From contig CM055109.1 in assembly GCA_029204225.1 (NCBI GenBank), positions 31,276,370 through 31,340,369 on the forward strand: 64,000 nucleotides of DNA, given 5' to 3'. Positions within the stretch are counted from its first letter, which is position 1; the number at the start of each line of letters is the position of its first letter. Positions 22,193 through 32,525 of this stretch are shown here, piece after piece. The translations under genes were made by a program, and so were the position numbers. This stretch comes from Diphasiastrum complanatum. Its lineage: Eukaryota; Streptophyta; Lycopodiopsida; Lycopodiales; Lycopodiaceae. The notes under the pieces were generated by a model that did not search any database, was not told the origin of the DNA, and saw only the letters and a program-made list of their open reading frames with translations.

Positions 22193-25118
22193 TATCCCCT
22201 TCCTCAGCTGTGCAGCGGCTCGCAAACAATCTGATTTATGTCCTTCTTTGTCACTTTCGGCTAGCTGGCTTGCTGTAGAAAATAGCCTTGGCTCGGGCTT
22301 TGTCAGTCCTTTTGTTGCCAGAAAATAGTTGTTCTTCTGATTGTAGTCTTCTTGGAATGACAAATTTGGATAACCACCCATTCCTTGATTGCCGATTGGT
22401 GCAAGGGGGTTATCAATTAATGTATTATTAACAAGATGTGTATACCAACTATCCTCGGTCAGGATTTCAGACATCTCGGTAGAAGGGACAGTTAGTGAAA
22501 GGGCAACATATGTATATTCAAAAAATTTTGCTTTAATATACAGTTGTTGAACAGACAGGAGGGCATACGAAATGAGAGAAGCAATATTTACATGGCTGTA
22601 AGTATAATATGGTCTAGGTATTAGGTTAGTGGAGTGAAGTATATTATTTGCTTTTACTTCCTCCAAATAACGAGAATAGTTAGTTTTCCAATCTGTGTAG
22701 ATTTCCCACAGATCAAGGAATAATAACTGATGAGTAACTCGGGAAGAAATTGATTTAGAGTTAGAAACAACTTCTTTCACATCAAAAATGTTAATTGATT
22801 CTAACTTATTCAAATATTCATCCAATGCTGAAAAAATATTATTTTCAAATGTTCTTAGGTATTCTAAGATGTAAATATACAAGGATCCTGCGACCACATG
22901 AATATAGTTAGTTTGCACATTGAACTTGTTCTGAACAATGGCAAGGGCGAGGACTTCTTTTTGATGTACAGTTAGTTTAGACCATAAAGTATTTATGTTA
23001 GAAAAAGTCCAAGGGTTCTCCCATTGTTCTTTTGTATAACCAAAAAGTTTAGGCAAAAAAAGGTAATCCATTCTCCATTGGAGTTCTGGACTACAAAAAA
23101 GTGGAATAAAAAATGTTAGTTCCTGATGAAATGTCTAAAATTCTGACCTTAGTAGTGAGTAGACAATATTGTTTTTCTTTACAACTGCTCCACTTGGTGA
23201 CACCTGGGCTTGGTATGAAATGACGCTTAACGCCTCAGGTTGGTCTTCAGTAGCTTGTACCTCTACAGCATTCTTGATTCTAGTCTGTGTTTCTTGATCT
23301 CTCAGGATCTGCCTATAGATGGTATCCATCTGGATGGCCTTTTCTGACATTACTGGTGCTGGCTCATCTGTTTGTGTCTCCTGATCTTGTCCTTGTGCTG
23401 GTTCTTCCACATCATCTGCATTTGGCCTGATTGGAATTTGGCCTCTTCTAATTCTTCCTTCAGCTTCTCATAAGCAATCATTTGCGGCTACACATATTGC
23501 ATCTGGAAGGTCTGGATCATCCTCTTATGGATTTCCTTCCATGCTACCAGATCAATTCGGTACCTTCCATGAGATATGCAGGCACCGAGTGTGACTTCGA
23601 CGCTGATTCGCCACAATATTGCCTCTTCGACATGTTTCTTGTATATCTGATTGTCTTTCTTTAACATTTCTGCAGAATTTTGCAACTGGGCAATTGATTC
23701 CTAAGCACTGCTGAGTTCATTGCTCAGCTCCACATTGCTACTTTGAAGAGTAGTTCGCACTCGTCTCTCCTCCTACAAAAAAGCCTACAGGGTCTAAAGT
23801 TGTTGTTTAAGCAGTATGTTCTCACTTTTGAAGGCGTTGGACTGCTCTTGCATTTCTTTTAACACTTTGAACGTGACATCCTGCCTTCCTTTCGCTTCTT
23901 CAAGATCTGTATCTTTTCTACTCGGCTCCACATTGGCTGCTTCAAGCTCCTCATTTCTATAGGCCAACTCAACATTTGTTTCGCTCAGCTCTGTATCTTT
24001 TTGGGTGAGGTCTGCTCGGACTCTTTCATACTTGGACCCCAGCTTTCTGGATACCTTCTCCAAGCTAGCAAGATGCTGAATAGCTGCCCGAGTATCTAGC
24101 AGTAGTGTTCCAAAAACCTTTTGATATAACTCGGCATCGAGGATTGGTTCCTCGACGTCGCTTTCGCTGCCCTGCTGGTCATCAGAAAGCTCTTCTACTC
24201 CTTGTGGTTCCAGTTCTTGTGGTATTTCAGCCTGAGTGTTATGCTCTTGATCAGCAATGTCCTCCACCTCCTCTTTCGCATTACTATTTCCTTCTTTGCT
24301 GGATAGTGGTGTGTACTGGGATGATGGCGAAGTCATCCTCACCGTGCTCCTTGACTTGATGATGATGATGATGATGTGGCTACTACGGTGGTTGCCTTTG
24401 ATGTCTACATCTGGGATTCCACCTCAATTGATGGGGCTAGCTCTGGTAGTATTGGTGCAATCCTGATATCCTCCTGTACTGTCAACACACCAGCATGCAT
24501 ACATAAAATGCCCATCTGCTGACCCAGCCTGGAGAATTGATCAAATTTTATTAATTTACAGAATCTCTTGAAAGCAATCTGTCTGAAGGCAATTTGTTCT
24601 CCATTTAAAGCTCTCAGCAAGTATCCCATATTGGTATTTGAAATTGTGTACTCTTGCTCCGGTAAGAAGATAGAAACAAGAGAAAATCGAACGAAGCTCT
24701 TGAGATTGGGCTCTCTTATGTAAGAGAGTTTGTATCCCCGTTTCTCAAGATAAGCCTCTTCTTGAAAAGCTCCGCTCTCCGCAATGAAATCTGGTTTAGT
24801 ATCTGGCATACTGCCGTCCATAACAATCTCTTGATTGCGGACGGTTGTGGAAATATGTCCTTCTTCTGTTTCGCCCAAATTGCGGATCAGCTCATAGCAT
24901 AAATCAGTAAAAATTACTAATGGATTGAATTGAAGAAGACCTTCAATTTGCGCTTGAACAACTAGTGGTTGTAATACTAGTATCACTGGCTTTGGGTGCA
25001 TTTTGAATACAATCACCATAGTGCTTGCAGATGTAAATGAGCGATGGCAGACAAGAGTTTGATCGCAACAATTCACAATTCGGAGAGCAAGAGTGATGGA
25101 AAGTGGTAGCGACAACAA
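22178..25118 (-). pseudogene. Unrecognised large coiled-coil protein of an LTR element, decayed by TAG stops
   Basis: I do not recognise the family. Four open stretches on the minus strand form one coding path of roughly 900 residues. In order: an N-terminal globular part of ~237 residues (25118-24405; the first ATG is near 25016), a Ser run from a TCA repeat, an acidic region (24342-24150), a long Glu/Lys/Leu coiled coil (about 24130-23460), a Gln/Thr/Asp-rich linker with DQETQT twice (23410-23150), and a ~300-residue C-terminal part rich in aromatic and helical stretches (23090-22178). Two frameshifts (about 24345-24365 and 23420-23460) and seven in-frame stops break it; all seven stops are TAG (24405, 23794, 23785, 23773, 23701, 23488, 23135). 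The last codons cross the polypurine tract and the TGA lies just inside the LTR. This suggests an accessory ORF of an LTR retrotransposon. Upstream pol genes are absent, so a LARD-like or gypsy element is possible. Confidence 0.6.
22193..22205 (-). promoter_or_regulatory. Polypurine tract
   Basis: The minus strand reads GAGGAAGGGGATA, then TGTGGAGTC, the LTR start. The C-terminal codons of the 22178-25118 protein run across it. Confidence 0.6.
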
Positions 25119-25465
25119 CTAAAGTGTTTGAGGTTTTAGGCGTATTGATGGTATTTCGACAGATTAGACTAATATTAAATGGAAGCGTGTCCTTCGTTTT
25201 GAAGGTACATACTCAATAATAAAGTGTCTAGTCCTAAAAACAAAAATAAATAAATAAATAAATAAACAAAATACACGAATGCTCCGCTTGGTAAATCAAA
25301 GTGAAAATTATTATGCAAAAAATGCAAAGGTGTCAGAAGGTAGAAAATCCCGAAAAATGTGAAGGTACTGTGTCGCAATTTCCGTATTTCTAAAATGGTA
25401 AATTCCAATGTAGTGTCGGGTTTTTTGCAAAGTATAAAATGTAGCGAAAGTTTCGGATTTTTCGC
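25119..25465. other. AT-rich junction, no gene
   Basis: No coding support. It contains (AAAT)6-like repeats at 25239-25266. On the minus strand it is full of TTTCGC/TTTTGC phrases that resemble the U3 texture of LTR E (46780-47200) but do not align with it. It joins a truncated copia gag start to the unrecognised protein. Confidence 0.35.
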
Positions 25466-27320
25466 AATACTCTTCATTTTGAAATTCCAAATGCTGTAAT
25501 TGGATACCCCATCCAATTTGTTGAATTTTTCTAAATTAAATCTTGCCATTTTCTCAAAAATTGCTCCTATAGTGCCTTACTGAAGCCTAATGACAAGCTT
25601 ATAGAGCAATTAGAACTCTCAAAAGTCAACTTCAAGGTCTGACCAAATTTTTTTTAGGCCCTCCCGCCACTCGATTTGGCCTAACACACCAAATTCAGTG
25701 GAATTTTCAAAAAAACACTCCAATGTGGGATCAACAACTACCTTGTCCCTATAATGCTATGGTTTGCCCCTTGATGCACTTTCTCCTATGGTACAAAGAT
25801 CACTCTATCCGAGAGAAGGTACTTTCAGGGTACAATCTTTTTTTCCTTTAATTTGGAGGAATTTGGCTTTTGGACTGCCTTAAACAGAGTTAAGGTCCAA
25901 AAATTAAGAATTTTTTTAAAGAAAATACACTATTTCTTCACTGCGAAGAGAAACCACCCTTCAAATGAAATTAACTTTTAGGTTCCCTTTCACCTTGAAG
26001 ATTTTTAATGAAGTTGAATGGTGCTATTCACTTCAGGTCCACTTTTGCATTTTAAAAGGACCTCTTTCTTGAAAGTCCAACAAGGGGTCGCAATCCGACG
26101 GTTCAGATCAACTCGATGTGGGCCTTAGATCTCTTCACTCAATAATATGATGATCTAGACATGATTTGGGTGCTAAACTGCTATCCTAGAGGCGCAAATT
26201 GTCTGGAATATTGAGTGGCCACTTATATTGGATGCGCGCGACCACCCTACTCCTCCTTTTTGCTTTTTCTTGTTCTTTCAAGCTTCAAGTTTGTCGATGG
26301 CTATGGAAAAACATGAGGTTTTTCACCTATCTCTCTCGCTCTCTGGGTCGTGGTTATCTATGGCCTTCTGATAGCTCTTCTTCTACACCAGGGCACTCAC
26401 CATCATGGATTTACAGATCCATAAAACACTTTGTATGGAGAAAGGTCCACACTTTTCCTTCTGAAAACCCTAGCCAGAAAAGAGAGACAATTTCTTGGCC
26501 ATTTTTCCACAATTCTCAATGGTTCTTGTAGCTCATCCTTTTGAACAAGGTTGCCCTCCTACACATCAGCTATAGAAACCTTTGAAATGTAAACTAGTGT
26601 AGTATTGGCTAAAAATAGTCCGCTTTTCCATCGGAAGGATCCGTAGCCTGCTTGAAGGAAACTAAAAGACTCATAGAGTTCTTGAATTATTCCTCAAGTC
26701 TGTAGCTATTAAACTCTCTTATGAGGTATGAATTGAAGCTATATGCTTTGCAATTCCTTTTAACTTGCTCACTCAACCATTGAAAGGCTTCTTGAATTCT
26801 CCAAGAATTTGGCTCCAAGCTAACATCGAACTACTCCACTCCCAGGCTCTTGTACCATGTCAAGGAGCTTACTAGCAATATGGTTACTTTTGCAAGCAAT
26901 CAATAGAAACACATATAATCTTAAAGAGATATCACTTCTCAACCCAAGAGAACACTTTCTGAACTGTATTCACAAAAAGACTAAAGAGTACATATATACG
27001 ATCTTATTTTGAGGTTCACTGCTGCATGGTGGTACGATTCCCGTTACGAGATGTGTGTGCCGACTCTACTCAGTATGTACCATCAAACTGACACACATGC
27101 GAACTATTTCATAAACATGAAAAACTCAAAAACACTTCTAAAATAAAAAATAGTCATGGAACTGTAAGAAAAACTTGGGCTTACTTATTCTAATAGAGAG
27201 ATCAATTAGAAAGTAGGGATCAAAGCAACAGTACTAATGATAAAGATAAGAATGATATTAATGATGTTGTTGATGCTCTTATGATGTCAAATAAATGGGC
27301 TTTGATGGAAAGGTGGTGAC
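25466..27320 (-). mobile_element. 5' end of copia element 'H': LTR, primer site, long leader, gag start
   Basis: Minus-strand order: LTR (inner end at 26858, TGTCAAGG on the plus strand; outer end not fixed, at most 27320), primer site, a ~1.3-kb non-coding leader (26845-25550), then the first ~28 codons of gag from the ATG at 25549 (KLDGVSNYSIWNFKMKS). Gag is cut at about 25466. The leader shares diverged blocks with 38870-39924 (for example 'atttttaatgaagttgaa' at about 26006 and 39067), so H and F are one family. Confidence 0.65.
26846..26857 (-). promoter_or_regulatory. Variant primer-binding site of element H
   Basis: The minus strand reads TGGTACAAGAGC directly after an LTR ending CTTGACA. 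It differs from the standard TGGTATCAGAGC at two positions (T and C changed), either by decay or a different tRNA primer. Confidence 0.6.
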
Positions 27321-27325
27321 ATCAG

Positions 27326-27899
27326 TGTTGGAGTTAATCTTCACTCCTACTCACCTAAATTCAGTTCCTGAGCACTATATTCCCTCTTTGCATTGACAAT
27401 AGTCTTACTCGCATAAGTCGAACAATCTGTACATACATTAGCATGAAGCAGAGTAGGATCAACTTGACTTCATCAACGTCGACTTTACCGACTCGCGACT
27501 GCAGTCTATCATCATCCCACCGACTTTGACTCCTACGACATCTTCTCAAATGAGAACAAGTCGCCTCAAAGGAGAATAAGTCGACTCAACTCATTCGACA
27601 ATCTCAATGACTGTCGACTATCACTAGTCAAAATGAAGCTCATCGTCTACTTTGTATAGTGTAGACTACGCCACCGTTCATTGTGCAGTAATTGCATCGC
27701 TTCACGACTATTACCTACAAAGTTGTAATCCTCACGACTATTGCAACCGATGTGTATATACATAGATAAAGAGACAATGAGATTGACAATTCATATACCA
27801 GAGAAATTGAGTAAATAATCAGTGGTAGCGTGAATCAGAGTTCCTCCGTGAACTCCTTTGTATCAAACTATCTGATTCCATAGGATCAGAGATCTTTAG
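27326..27899 (+). repeat. Element J 5' LTR (3'-truncated)
   Basis: Aligns to 29437-29812 except for a ~150-bp segment (about 27713-27885) absent from the 3' LTR. Between 27440 and 27740 it holds about a dozen CGAC motifs, many as GTCGACT. It ends at 'gatctttag' where gag sequence begins. Confidence 0.75.
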
Positions 27900-27934
27900 G
27901 TTTCTGGTGTATATAAGCAATAGTTCCAAAAGAA

Positions 27935-29422
27935 GAGATCTTCAAAGGACAATAAGACTAAAGTTGAGCAGACTGATTTAGGCCAGCAATCACAATAACA
28001 CAATCGACAACATCCAAAGCCTAAAACCAAACTCTTCTACAAGTACTACAAGAGAACCAATCACAACATCAAGGACTGTCGAATTCTCAAGCACAATGAA
28101 GCAAAGAAGAAGATGCAGCAGGATGGAAGATCTGATTCTACTAGAATCTCTCATGAAGACCCAACACTGCTAATGGTACAAGATGATCTACAATGTAGAG
28201 ATGACTTATTATGGTATCTCCATTCTGGTGCTTCTCAGCACATGACTCCATGTAATTTCCTATTTGAAGAACTCACGCTAGCATATTCAAAGTATGTTTA
28301 CTTCAGTGACTCCAGTACACATCAGATCGAAGGCCAAAGTTTCATATGCCTTCATCTTCGAAATGGTAGTTCACCATTTCTTAAGGACGTACTTTATGTG
28401 CTATAGCTAACAAAGGTTTTACTTTCCATCAGCAAGCTCATAGACTAGGGTTGATTATAATGAAATCCTCTCTGCTAATAAAGAAGGTAATCTATACATT
28501 TTGAGTCATGATTATACACTTTCAACTAATGTGAGTACTTCAAATGCCCAGTTATGATATCAAATATTAGGACATTTAAACATGAGATCTACCTTGTACA
28601 TGCATCACAATAGTATGGTTAAGGACTTAAATATTAATGTTGCCTCTATTGACATTGGACATGTTTGTGAGATATCTATGCGGCCTTATGAGTATCCCCT
28701 CTCTGGGTTTAGCACTATATTTTATCACTTTTATCGATGACTATTCAAAATTTACCAATATTATATTCATCAAGAAAAAGTCTGAGACATTCAACTATTT
28801 CAAAGAATTCAAGCAGTTTGTTGAGACATAGACTGGTCAAAAACTCAAGACCCTGCCTACCTCATTGGAAGGCTCTACTGGGAGTACTAAGATACATTCA
28901 AGCCACAAAGCACTATGCTCTGTGTTATAATGGAAATACAGATGATGCTTTAACTCCACATGCTTATTCTAACTCTGATTGGGCTGGCGATGTGGACACA
29001 CAAAAATCCACTTTTGGCTACCTATGTTTTCTAGCAGGAGGACCCATTTCATGGAATAGTCAAAAGTAGAAATGCATTTCTTTGTCTTCCATAGAGTCCA
29101 AATATGTTGCAGCCACCTCTACAATGAAGGAAATTATCTTGATTGCTTTAGGATCTGATGTTCCCTCAATTCAAACCAACTATACTCCATTGTGACAAAC
29201 AGAGCTGCATAGCTCTATTTTTGAACCCACGAACTCACTCTAGAACTAAACACATTGAAGTTCAAATTCATTTTCTTAAAGAGAAAGTTCTGAACAAAAT
29301 TGTCGAATGAAGTTATTGTCATATTGATAGTATGTTGGCTGATATTTTGACAAAACCCTTGTCAAGGGAAGAGCATGTTGACTTATGCACTTTATGAAAC
29401 ATCATTTAGAATCCTAGGAGTT
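27935..29422 (+). pseudogene. Element J gag/protease/integrase/RNase H remnant
   Basis: Zinc knuckle 'YKYYKRTNHNIKDC' (about 28040-28080) with the first two Cys changed to Tyr. Protease reads WYLHSGASQHM, with the catalytic Asp replaced by His (28221-28223). After stops, an integrase piece follows (LYFITFIDDYSKFTNIIF, 28710-28770). It is joined at about 28850 to RNase H (LRYIQATKHYALCY, SNSDWAGDVDTQKSTFGY, SLSSIESKYVAA) ending near 29395. Several TAG/TAA stops occur. The wording is closest to element E. Confidence 0.8.
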
Positions 29423-29436
29423 AAGCTTAAGGGGGG
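29423..29436 (+). promoter_or_regulatory. Element J polypurine tract
   Basis: AAGCTTAAGGGGGG stands directly before TGTTGG, the 3' LTR start. Confidence 0.8.
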
Positions 29437-30171
29437 TGTTGGAGTTAATCTTCACTCCTATTCACCTAAATTCAGTTCCTGAGCACTATATTCTCTCTCT
29501 ACATTGAAAACAGTCTTACTCGCATAAGTAGAACAATTTGTACAAACATCAACTTGAAGCAGAGCAGGATTGACTCGACTTCATCGACGTCAACTTCACC
29601 GACTCCTATTGACATCCCAAATTTGACTCCTTCAGCATCTTCTCAAGGGCAAACAAGTCGACTCGACTCATTCGACACCTTCAACGATTGTCGACTATCA
29701 CTAGTCAAAATGGAGCTATCGTTTGCTCTGTATAATGCAGACTACGTCACCGTTCACTGTGTAGTAACTGCGTCACTTCATGACTATTATAAGATCAGAG
29801 ATCTTTAGAGAGAGTAAAAGTAATTCAATAAGTAGTATTCAATCTGTAAGTAGCATAGTAAGATCACAACACTTAGTGCGCTACTATTGTGAACCATTCT
29901 TGAGTACAAGATCGTGATCTGATGTCTGTTTGCACTATTAAATGTTTTTTGATAATTTCTTTCTCCTGTACTAGTACTTGTTCCATGACTCATTTGAAAA
30001 AAACATGGTCGTCATAGATGCCTAACTGTTTTGCTCCCTTCATGGTTGTCTTTAACACCTACAAAAATATTCCTCTGGTCGATCTAAGTAATAGTCTGAA
30101 TCAACATATTGGTAAATATCTTGTCGCAATTTAACGTTGAGTTTTCTCTTGACTGGATTTTGTATTCAACA
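29437..30171 (+). repeat. Element J 3' LTR
   Basis: Runs from TGTTGGAG to ATTCAACA, about 735 bp, with the same CGAC-rich block (29570-29710) as the 5' LTR. It is followed four bases later by a primer-like sequence. A TG..CA match and the primer site fix the right end. Confidence 0.75.
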
Positions 30172-30175
30172 AGGG

Positions 30176-30187
30176 TGGTATCAGAGT
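30176..30187 (+). promoter_or_regulatory. Primer-binding site after the J 3' LTR
   Basis: TGGTATCAGAGT, one base from the consensus, four bases after the LTR end. A primer site here means this LTR also served as the 5' LTR of a following unit. Confidence 0.7.
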
Positions 30188-30758
30188 TGAAATAATTTAT
30201 TCCAACACAACTATTCCATCATACAAAACCCAACAATCAGGTGCAAAGGAGGTGATATCAAGTGAAAAGGAGGATACATCAAGTTCAAAGTCTCATTCTC
30301 TTCTCAATTCTATATTGCTAGTTTTGATAATACTAGTAAGCATGTTATCTTCAAGTGTGCACTTATCAATTCGTGGTGATTTCTTTCTTGAGCCTATGAA
30401 AAAATTGTTCACAACAAGTAATGTCACATGGTTTAATAGAAAGAGTGATCAATTGTGAAAGTTTGTAACAATGATCTATCTTGAGTTAGGGTGTATTAAC
30501 TTTTTGAGTCACCATCCATGTGTTAGTAAATGAGTAGGCCGATTTTGGCTTTGGAGGCAACTCGAACAAGTAGACATGTAAAATGATGATTAGGCCAAAA
30601 ATAGAGTTTGATGTGGCTCGAGCTAGCTTAGGCTTGTTACATTTTCCATGATGAGGTTGGATGTGTGAATGTGTTGGTATGAGATCTAGTGACCAATCAA
30701 AAGAGAGAAATCCACCAATTTGGTCCAATCAAATTTGACGGCTCATATATCGCTTAAC
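30188..30758. other. Retroelement-derived, no gene
   Basis: Begins as leader after the primer site and soon loses similarity. It contains a partial copy of 'ccaatcaaatttg' (30725) belonging to the tandem repeat that follows. Short ORFs (68-80 aa) show no motif. Confidence 0.35.
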
Positions 30759-31302
30759 CAATCAAATTTGGAGGAGGTAAAAAAGGGGTCCAATCAAAAG
30801 CTACTCCTCCCTACCTTGAGTTCCTATTAGAGAATATGATAGATTTATTTCTATGTAAGTTTTTTGGAGTTAGTAAGATCTCCTACATATAGAGATTTCT
30901 TGTCTTTCTCTCTCTACTCGAGTTTTTGTACTTGGATTCTCTCTCTACTTGAATCAAGGTTTTATGACACTTAGTTTTTTCATCCACAAGACATGTGAAT
31001 GCACTTTTGTGAATGATATATGCGTGTGCCCAATCAAACTTGGAGCAGGTAAAAAGGGGGTTCAATCAAAAGCTACTCCTCCCTACCTCTAATTCCTATT
31101 AGAGAATGTGATAGATTCATTTCTATGTAAGTTTTTTAGAGTTTAGTAAGATCTCCTACATATAGAGCTTTCTTGGCTTTTTCTCTTTACTTGAGTTTTT
31201 GTACTTGGATTCTCTCTCTACCTGAGAGCAAGGCTTTATGACACTTAGTTTTTTTATCCACAAGTCTCCACAAGTGTGAATGTACTTTTGTGATTGATAC
31301 AT
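30759..31302 (+). repeat. Two tandem copies of a ~272-bp unit
   Basis: Unit 1 at 30759-31030 and unit 2 at 31031-about 31302 share long runs, such as 'tcaatcaaaagctactcctc', 'agatctcctacatatagag' and 'tttttgtacttggattctct'. The CTCTCTCTACTCGAG phrase is the reverse complement of the 'ctcgagtagagagag' phrase in the LTRs of elements A and B. The block is therefore a duplicated plus-oriented LTR segment of a related family. Confidence 0.8.
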
Positions 31303-31426
31303 GCATGTTACATTGTGCTCTTACCTTAGATTTGTGAGATAGATCTTGGAATTCAATCTATGCTTGATCTATTGTGCAATCACCCACATCTTAGGAGATC
31401 AGATCAACCACACTTTTGGGGTGTCC
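31303..31426 (+). other. LTR-like end next to the tandem units
   Basis: Continues the plus-oriented LTR-like sequence ('gatctattgtgcaatcaccc') up to the minus-strand LTR that begins at 31427. No coding. Confidence 0.35.
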
Positions 31427-31785
31427 TGTGAAGGATTTCAGATCATTCAAGATCCAATCCATGTCCCTAATCTTTGGTTACAATAAGGAGCAAACCAACA
31501 ATCCTGCCAATGTAGAAAAATCAGCATCTACGTACAAAATGAGATGCAAACTCTAAGAGATACTGATCAAACATGAACCAGAACATAAAATATGTTTGTT
31601 GTCGATACAATTATAGTACCCTATTGTATTTCACATGTGTGGAACTGCAAATAGCAAAATATGAGTATTCTACACACAAGATTGCAAGATATCATCAAGA
31701 GAGTGCACCAATGAGTAGTAGAAACCAAAGAGAACCATGTATAATGATGAAATGAGAGAGATAAGAGAGAAGATGTGTCTCTCCA
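31427..31785 (-). repeat. Minus-strand LTR fragment of family C
   Basis: Starts TGTGAAGGATTTCAG and is the reverse complement of 41035-41411 (shared: GATCTTGAATGATCT, the Leu-rich 'cattggcaggattgttggtt', 'tcatctcattttgta'). It has the R/U5 end and is cut at about 31785, where LTR E sequence begins. No primer site remains beside it. Small ORF 31573-31755 is not a gene. Confidence 0.8.
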
Positions 31786-32105
31786 CGAATTGCATCCTTT
31801 GCATGAATTCTGACATATACTGAATGCAATAAAAGATAGGTATTGATTTAGAAAAATAAAATCAGATGCTACGGATAGAACCCGCGCACTCTAAACTGTC
31901 TCTAAGTAACTGAGAATAAGTTTGATAACAAGCAGCTATGTTGATAAGCAAAAGCGCAATAGCAATCTCTAAAACAACTCTAAGAAGTGAGCTAGAATGC
32001 TCAGGAGTGCTCAAGCTTGTAGGCTTGAGAGAGAGAGAGAGAGTAACTATTCAAATGCTTTTTCATAACTTGAAAAATTGTATGAATATGAACGGCTATT
32101 TATAC
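31786..32105 (-). repeat. Minus-strand LTR fragment of family E
   Basis: Reverse complement of 47290-47442 joined to 52120-52290, that is LTR E without the inserted element B. It includes the TATAAATAG box (about 32094-32102 read on minus) and the (CT)n/GA tract. It is joined at its upstream end to the gag at 32106 within a shared 'atttcttag'. Confidence 0.8.
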
Positions 32106-32525
32106 TAAGAAATGCAGTTCATTTCTCATTGTCTTGATTCTGGTCATGTACGTCTGAATGTGCTCTCCTTGTTCCATGCGGGCACTATTCAACTTTGACT
32201 TCAAAAACATGATTCTTGATGGATTTGACATCTCGAACTGCTCTTTTAGCACATCCCATGCCTGTCTGGGTGTAATAGCATCACAAATGTGGGTAATGAT
32301 GTGATCCTTTACTGACAAGTTAATGAAGGTCAAAGCTTTCCTCATCTTTTTGTCGAATGCTTTGATGTCTGCTTCATTTGGCAGCCTTCTCTCATCACCT
32401 GTGACGACTTCCCACACATCTTTCTCCATCAGTATGTTTTTCATTTTGAATTTCCACATTGCATAGTTGGAAATCCCGTCCAATTTGCTACTTTCACTCA
32501 AAATGGACTCTCCCATGTTTGCCAT
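32106..32525 (-). pseudogene. Copia gag N-terminal half (element F)
   Basis: ATG at 32525; the first ~140 residues are open (SSKLDGISNYAMWKFKMKN ... AWDVLKEQFEMSNPSRIMFLKSKL ... RIKTMRNELHFL), typical of copia gag (UBN2/DUF4219 type). It then runs into LTR E and stops. Closest in the window to gag of element H. The zinc knuckle and all of pol are missing. Confidence 0.8.

Larger units (their letters stand above)
27326..30171 (+). mobile_element. Copia element 'J' (heavily deleted)
   Basis: LTRs start TGTTGGAGTTAATC at 27326 and 29437. The interior jumps from the 5' LTR straight to the gag zinc knuckle, and from the integrase core straight to RNase H, so primer site, most of gag, integrase end and reverse transcriptase are gone. 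A polypurine tract precedes the 3' LTR. The 3' LTR is itself followed by a primer-like site (30176), so at least two units were once joined in tandem. The flank before 27326 is ATCAG; the matching duplication was not found. Confidence 0.8.

Noticed and set aside
23091-23147. Annotating a spliced gene at 22178-25118
   Set aside because: The intron-like segment is a multiple of three and codes plausibly apart from one TAG, like the other TAG sites, so I annotated one decayed frame and kept the intron as an alternative.
22178-25118. Reassigned genetic code (TAG read as Gln)
   Set aside because: Element G uses TAG as its terminal stop and E has mixed stops; the rest of the window follows the standard code. 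Deamination of CAG is simpler.
26199-26531. 110-aa plus-strand ORF
   Set aside because: It lies antisense within the leader of element H, with no motif; the equivalent leader in F does not keep it.
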